Below are positions 63,251 to 64,000 of a stretch of 64,000 nucleotides of DNA, in pieces (position 1 is the first letter of the stretch; every line of letters starts with the position of its first letter). The notes beneath the pieces are model-generated. The model was not told where the DNA came from and did no database searches. It saw nothing but the letters and a program-made list of their open reading frames with translations. Where the stretch lies: positions 372,001-436,000 of the forward strand of contig CAVQVS010000006.1 of the NCBI GenBank assembly GCA_963717215.1, written 5' to 3'. This DNA comes from Roseiarcus sp963717215 (lineage in GTDB: Bacteria; Pseudomonadota; Alphaproteobacteria; Rhizobiales; Beijerinckiaceae). The position numbers and the translations under genes were made by a program.

Positions 63251-63980
63251 ATGCCAAAGCGGCCCGCGGCTTCCAAGACCGCGCGACGCCGGATGACGGG
63301 AGGGCGCCGTTCGAGGGAGCTTATGGCGCGTCGCAGACCGAGACCGACCATCCGGGAGGAGAACGAACGCGCGCTCCTCGAGGCGGCCGAATGGGTGTTC
63401 GCCGAGCAGGGATTCGCGGGCGCGACCACCGCCGCGATCGCGCAACGCGCCGGCTTCCGAAGGCGAACCTGCACTATTATTTCCCGACCAAGGAGACGCT
63501 CTACCGTGCGGTGATCGAGCGGGTGCTGACCGCCTGGCTCGCGGCCGCCTCGTCCTTCGATACGAGCGAGGACCCGACGAGTCGCCCTCTCCGCCTATAT
63601 CGGAGCGAAAATGGACCTCGCGCGCGAGATGCCGCTCGCGACCCGCATCTGGTCGGCGGAGATCATGCGCGGCGCGCCGATCATCCAGGATTTCCTCGAC
63701 ACGACGCTGACCCAATGGGTCGTGTCGCGCGAACGGGTGGTGCAGCCGCTGGATCGCCGCCGGCAAGCTGAAGCCGATCGAGCCGAAGTTCCTTTTCTAC
63801 ATGATCTGGGCGACGACGCAGCAATACGCCAACGCCGCGCATGAAATGGCCACCCTGAACAGGGGCCGTCCGCTCGACGACAAGGCCTTTGAACGCGCGA
63901 AAACAGAGGCGATCGAGATCATCCTGCGCGGGGTCGCCGCCGGGCAGCTTGCGAAAGGCAATTCCGTCACGCAGTCGTGA
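63251..63980 (+). pseudogene. rutR: RutR-like TetR-family regulator, three frameshifts
   Basis: ATG 63251. An N-terminal basic tail, then TetR HTH 'ENERALLEAAEWVFAEQGFA', 'GATTAAIAQRAGF'. One C missing from 'TTCCG' (about 63461) shifts the frame; the match continues 'PKANLHYYFPTKETLYRAVI', shifts near 63583 to 'ALSAYIGAKMDLAREMPLAT', then near 63752 (one extra C before TGG) to 'IAAGKLKPIEPKFLFYMIWA', 'TTQQYANAAHEMATLNRGRP' and a normal stop TGA at 63978. With the perfect operator upstream, this is the pyrimidine-responsive repressor of the cluster. Lesions look like read errors. Confidence 0.8.
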
Positions 63981-64000
63981 ACGCCAAGCGCGTTCGCTGT

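Overview
The window looks like chromosomal DNA of a GC-rich alphaproteobacterium, probably of the order Hyphomicrobiales (Rhizobiales) and plausibly near Beijerinckiaceae/Methylocystaceae. Pointers seen in the sequence are a pair of rhizobial-type porins, a BTLCP-type transglutaminase-like protease, an alphaproteobacterial LexA box (GTTC-N7-GTTC), and glycine decarboxylase split into GcvPA and GcvPB. Taxonomy is inference. I saw no rRNA, tRNA, CRISPR array, prophage or insertion sequence.

Layout. 0-2.4 kb: the end of an SDR epimerase and two tandem secreted proteins made of (Y/H)RGG repeats. 2.4-9.4 kb: isovaleryl-CoA dehydrogenase, then a CUT1 sugar ABC transporter operon (binding protein, two permeases, an ATPase broken by an amber codon) with a divergent AraC regulator and a 21-bp-phased direct repeat between them. 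9.4-15 kb: a large STAND-type regulator and a histidine kinase/two response regulator operon. 15-25 kb: small secreted proteins, a GlcG-like protein, an enoyl-CoA hydratase family protein, an outer-membrane protein, lipB, a DUF707-like protein, a CHASE2 nucleotide cyclase and an APH/kinase fusion. 25-35.5 kb: ppk2, a decayed vapBC, kup, a BTLCP protease, a P-type H+-ATPase, a gamma-glutamylcyclotransferase whose only plausible start is ACG, and rsh. 35.7-41 kb: two tandem porin genes, both frame-disrupted, flanking a decayed OmpR-type regulator. 41.3-46 kb: a tandem glycine riboswitch and gcvT-gcvH-gcvPA-gcvPB. 46-56.7 kb: an exported GyrI-like protein, an ABC exporter with an amber codon, rpmE with a terminator-like leader, an NlpC/P60 protein, a DUF4242-cyclase fusion, an AidB-like dehydrogenase, a LexA-controlled leaderless HTH gene, an SMP-30 protein and a zinc metallopeptidase. 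56.8-64 kb: a reductive pyrimidine (or hydantoin) degradation and uptake cluster with a RutR-like TetR gene and a perfect RutR-type operator.

How the genes fit together. The clearest control circuits are glycine sensing by the riboswitch driving glycine cleavage, with LipB in the same window supplying the octanoyl step used to lipoylate GcvH; RutR-type control of pyrimidine salvage; SOS control of a small DNA-binding-like protein; and probable AraC control of the sugar transporter.

A striking window-wide feature is the number of disrupted reading frames (about a dozen genes). Several in the last 4 kb are single-base indels in otherwise well-conserved frames, one of them in a C run, and look like sequencing or assembly errors. 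The vapBC pair, porin copy 2 and the receiver fragment carry multiple lesions and look like genuine decay. Raw reads are needed to separate the two.
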